A stretch of 64,000 nucleotides of DNA from JAAYJG01 sp964450305 (GTDB lineage Bacteria > Bacillota > Clostridia > DSM-8532). The translations under genes were made by a program, and so were the position numbers. The notes below the pieces were generated by a model. The model was not told where the DNA came from. It saw only the letters and a list, made by a program, of their open reading frames with translations, and did no database searches. Numbering within the stretch: position 1 is the stretch's first letter; every line of letters begins with the position of its first letter. The stretch spans positions 3,874 to 67,873 of the forward strand of contig CAYVFB010000009.1 of assembly GCA_964450305.1 (NCBI GenBank). Direction: 5' to 3'. Shown here in pieces: positions 61,904 to 64,000 of the stretch.

Positions 61904-62752
61904 ATGAAAAAATTAGCCATAGTGCTCTTACTACTTTTGCTGCTCACAGGTTGCAAAAAAGACAATGGTGCGGCAAAGTCTCAGCCATCCGGCTATACCT
62001 CTGCCTCCACACAGGAAGAGACTATTCGTATCCAGCCAGAGAAGCTACTGCTTTCAGTCGGAGAAACCGCCTCTCTTGTATGCCAAAACGCATCAGAACA
62101 AGCTGTTACAGATGTTATATGGGCAGTTGAGGACGAAAGAATTGCCACCATTTCCAGTGACGGTATAGTAACAGCTGTTACAAAAGGTGACACCACGGCT
62201 ACTGCAAAGCGGAAGGGAGCCGCCGGTGTACAGGCAAACTGCCATATCACAATCGAGGAACAAAAAATGTTGGCCACCGACGGGGCAAAGATAGAGATCA
62301 ACGATAAAGTGGAAAATGTTATCGCACAGGATGGCACCAATTGCACCATGACTTTTGAGATGCAGGCTGAAAGCACCAATGGTGTTTTCAAAGGTCAGGT
62401 GATGTTGCAGTCCATCGGGGTAAAGGATGCCGGAGGCAGCGTGCCTGCCACCGGGATGCTTGGACTTGTATCAAAGGCGGAATTTACTCTTGAACCGGCT
62501 GCTGCCGAAAAACAGTCTGCCGACAATGAGATTGACCTGGCACCGCTGGTCAAGGTGGATTATCGCGGAAAAGGAACCTTCCGTTTCATCATGACTGATG
62601 TAGGATTTATGGCATTGGAAATGGAAGTGGGGGAGAACGACATGTTTCTTGACGTACCATTTGAGGTTACGGTGACGGGAAACAACGTTGGGATTAGTTT
62701 TAACTCGCCGGACGGGCAATTGCTCAGCTTTCAGGGAAATCTCCTGCAATAG
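61904..62752 (+). CDS. Lipoprotein with bacterial Ig-like (BIG2) domain
   Basis: ATG at 61904 after AGGAGT. The 282-aa protein has a lipoprotein signal (MKKLAIVLLLLLLLTGCKK, lipobox LTGC, Cys17) and a short Ser/Thr/Pro linker. A BIG2-type domain at about 42-120 (IQPEKLLLSVGETASLVC...DVIWAVEDERIATISSDGIVTAV) precedes a beta-rich C-terminal domain that I do not recognise. It is a surface protein of unknown role, monocistronic. Its neighbours offer no functional clue. Confidence 0.82.
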   Translation: MKKLAIVLLLLLLLTGCKKDNGAAKSQPSGYTSASTQEETIRIQPEKLLLSVGETASLVCQNASEQAVTDVIWAVEDERIATISSDGIVTAVTKGDTTATAKRKGAAGVQANCHITIEEQKMLATDGAKIEINDKVENVIAQDGTNCTMTFEMQAESTNGVFKGQVMLQSIGVKDAGGSVPATGMLGLVSKAEFTLEPAAAEKQSADNEIDLAPLVKVDYRGKGTFRFIMTDVGFMALEMEVGENDMFLDVPFEVTVTGNNVGISFNSPDGQLLSFQGNLLQ

Positions 62753-62817
62753 CTAAAACAAAATTTTTACCGCTGCAAACACCGCGATAGTTCGCATCAC
62801 CCTCTGAAAATACGAAA

Positions 62818-63516
62818 CTATAATGAGGCAATACGAAGTAAAGGGGGACAAGGGATCTGTCCCCCCTGTCCCATTATACTCATAATAAAATCTGTTGCAT
62901 CTTCTATAAATTTCATCGTGCTTTCGATTGTCACTACTTTATTTGAGGATGTGTCCGGATACCCCCTATCTTTATACCACTTGTATAGCAAGTTTTCTTT
63001 TTGCTTATCAACTTCCTCTGCAAAAATAATATCGTTTATGCTTATTGCTTTAGCTTTTTCAAGATGGACCCAAAAGATATCTTTATTCTCTTCTTTCAAC
63101 GCTAGTTCTATTTCAACCTTTTCACTTTCTTGATGATATAATCCTCCATAGCCTTTTAGCAATTCTTCAGGATATTTCAACCTATATGGCGTCCATACAG
63201 CAATATTGTTATATATGTCTGATAAGATATGGCAACCGTAACCAAGAATAAAACAATAGTCATCTGATTTCCCATTTTTATTCAGAAACCTCAATACGCT
63301 TTCAATCCATTCATCGTTATTTGTGAACATTCCCCAACGTTCGTTTCCCACACATAAATGAGATGCTTTTTTATAATCTGATACATAACCTTCTCTGTTA
63401 TGCACAGCGTCAGGAGCTATAGTTCCCAGGTAAAATTGAGGTAAATCCTTAATTCTTTCAGGAAAACGCTGATATATATTCTTTGCTATATGTAAGTGTG
63501 TCATCTGAAATGGCAT
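62818..63516 (-). CDS. Zinc-dependent phospholipase C-like protein
   Basis: Start at 63516 (MPFQMTHLHIAKNI); a GTG start 14 codons earlier is also possible, and neither has an ideal ribosome site. The 232-aa protein has regularly spaced metal-ligand candidates: MTHLHIA, FYLGTIAPDAVH, KKASHLC and GYGCHILSDI, as in the zinc-dependent phospholipase C/DUF family of clostridia. The normal C-terminus seems replaced: the final residues MGQGGQIPCPPLLRIASL are encoded by a GGGACAGG-type repeat at 62843-62872. The role is unknown; most family members handle lipids or nucleotides. Confidence 0.72.
   Translation of the reverse strand: MPFQMTHLHIAKNIYQRFPERIKDLPQFYLGTIAPDAVHNREGYVSDYKKASHLCVGNERWGMFTNNDEWIESVLRFLNKNGKSDDYCFILGYGCHILSDIYNNIAVWTPYRLKYPEELLKGYGGLYHQESEKVEIELALKEENKDIFWVHLEKAKAISINDIIFAEEVDKQKENLLYKWYKDRGYPDTSSNKVVTIESTMKFIEDATDFIMSIMGQGGQIPCPPLLRIASL
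62843..62872. repeat. GGGGACA/TGTCCCC palindromic repeat
   Basis: GGGGGACA and TGTCCCCC pair around AGGGATC, followed by another CTGTCCC. Same sequence type as the 42-bp palindrome upstream of tgl (33882). It lies inside the last codons of the phospholipase-like gene. Confidence 0.7.
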
Positions 63517-63594
63517 AGTCTTGTGTTCATCCTCTCTATTAAGTCTTAATATGTTCACTCTGCCTTACCGACCCCAGGTCGTTATTAATTGATA

Positions 63595-63987
63595 TTACAC
63601 GGTTATGTACCAATATACACCATATTTATCTACCACATCAGCGCAACAAGGACTCCAAGGAAGTGAACCTAATGGGAAAAGCACCTTCCCTCCTTCTATT
63701 AACATGGAATATGCTTTTCTGACTTCATCTTCATTATCAAAATTGATTCCATAGCTCATAGTCGGACGCGATTCATTTAATGATGAAGATAGCATAACAT
63801 TAACAAAGTCATCATTTTGGGATTCACTTACGTCAAATACTTCATGTCCGTCTCTAAGTAACACCGCATGCATGTATGTTCCATCTTGAAATTTCTCATT
63901 ATATCCCAAAGTCATTCCAAAGGCTTCCTTATAGAACTCTACGGCTTCAACTGTGTTCTTAATGTATAGCGTTGCCCCTAGTTTCAT
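63595..63987 (-). CDS. VOC-family (glyoxalase/PhnB-like) protein
   Basis: Start at 63987 (MKLGATLYIKNTVEAVEFY) with AGGAG eight bases upstream; an upstream GTG overlaps that site. The 130-aa protein has the VOC fold sequence YIKNTVEAVEFYKEAFGMTLGYNEKFQDGTYMHAVL and a C-terminal DVVDKYGVYWYIT, as in PhnB-like proteins. These bind divalent metal, and functions range from lactoylglutathione lyase-like to antibiotic resistance. No specific role can be fixed. Confidence 0.88.
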   Translation of the reverse strand: MKLGATLYIKNTVEAVEFYKEAFGMTLGYNEKFQDGTYMHAVLLRDGHEVFDVSESQNDDFVNVMLSSSLNESRPTMSYGINFDNEDEVRKAYSMLIEGGKVLFPLGSLPWSPCCADVVDKYGVYWYITV

Positions 63988-64000
63988 TTGTACCACTCCT

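Overview
The window reads as one chromosome contig of an endospore-forming, plant-polysaccharide-degrading anaerobic Firmicute (Clostridia-like). The evidence is an alpha/beta-type small acid-soluble spore protein, YtxC, a SleL/YaaH-type cortex hydrolase and a spore-coat transglutaminase. It also has surface enzymes tethered by S-layer homology (SLH) domains or lipoprotein signals, AGGAGG-type ribosome sites, frequent TTG starts and sigma-A-like promoters. There is no rRNA or tRNA, so the genus cannot be fixed. A 100-N gap at 37194-37293 shows this is a scaffold.

Layout. 1-10.1 kb: secreted surface proteins (a giant fibronectin-III protein, a CBM6/SLH protein) and a LysM/SH3/GH18 spore protein. 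10.4-13.2 kb: DnaD- and DnaC-type helicase loaders, then bioY under a BirA-like operator. 13.2-21.1 kb, minus strand: a methyltransferase, an SASP, and a cell-wall block ftsE-ftsX-M23 peptidase-CtpA, with a CdaR-type regulator and YtxC upstream. 21.4-32.7 kb: saccharification genes, namely SLH-anchored GH10 xylanase, AraC regulator, GH31 alpha-xylosidase, GH95 fucosidase and GH78 rhamnosidase, a set suited to xyloglucan and pectin side chains. 33-38.8 kb: transglutaminase, a GntR/ABC operon behind a 38-bp perfect palindrome, and a TetR regulator divergent from two flavodoxin-fold reductases with twin operators. 39-43.3 kb: signal peptidases I and II, a methyltransferase, and a resistance-like module. 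That module holds a drug-sensing-type leader peptide, an RBS-sequestering hairpin, a truncated 16S rRNA A1408-methyltransferase-like gene and an APH-family kinase, and it lies between two direct copies of a MITE-like element. 43.4-45.7 kb: lipoprotein GH9 endoglucanase. 45.9-48.8 kb: serine hydrolase, DNA repair glycosylase, acetyltransferase and an unrecognised conserved-looking protein. 49-59.4 kb: a complete alpha-glucan regulon (LacI, binding protein, two permeases, lipoprotein alpha-amylase, 4-alpha-glucanotransferase, glycogen phosphorylase). 59.5-64 kb: small regulators and enzymes, degenerate genes, a BIG2 lipoprotein and a phospholipase C-like protein.

How the genes work together. 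Extracellular SLH or lipid-anchored glycosidases open plant polymers. The cytosolic GH31, GH95 and GH78 enzymes (no signal peptides) trim imported oligosaccharides. The maltodextrin operon hydrolyses starch at the surface, imports the products and channels them through MalQ and phosphorylase to glucose-1-phosphate.

The most notable non-coding observations are a dispersed palindromic MITE-like family (seven full or partial copies), the leader-peptide attenuator, compensated hairpin repeats flanking the GH31 gene, and several clean promoter/operator architectures.
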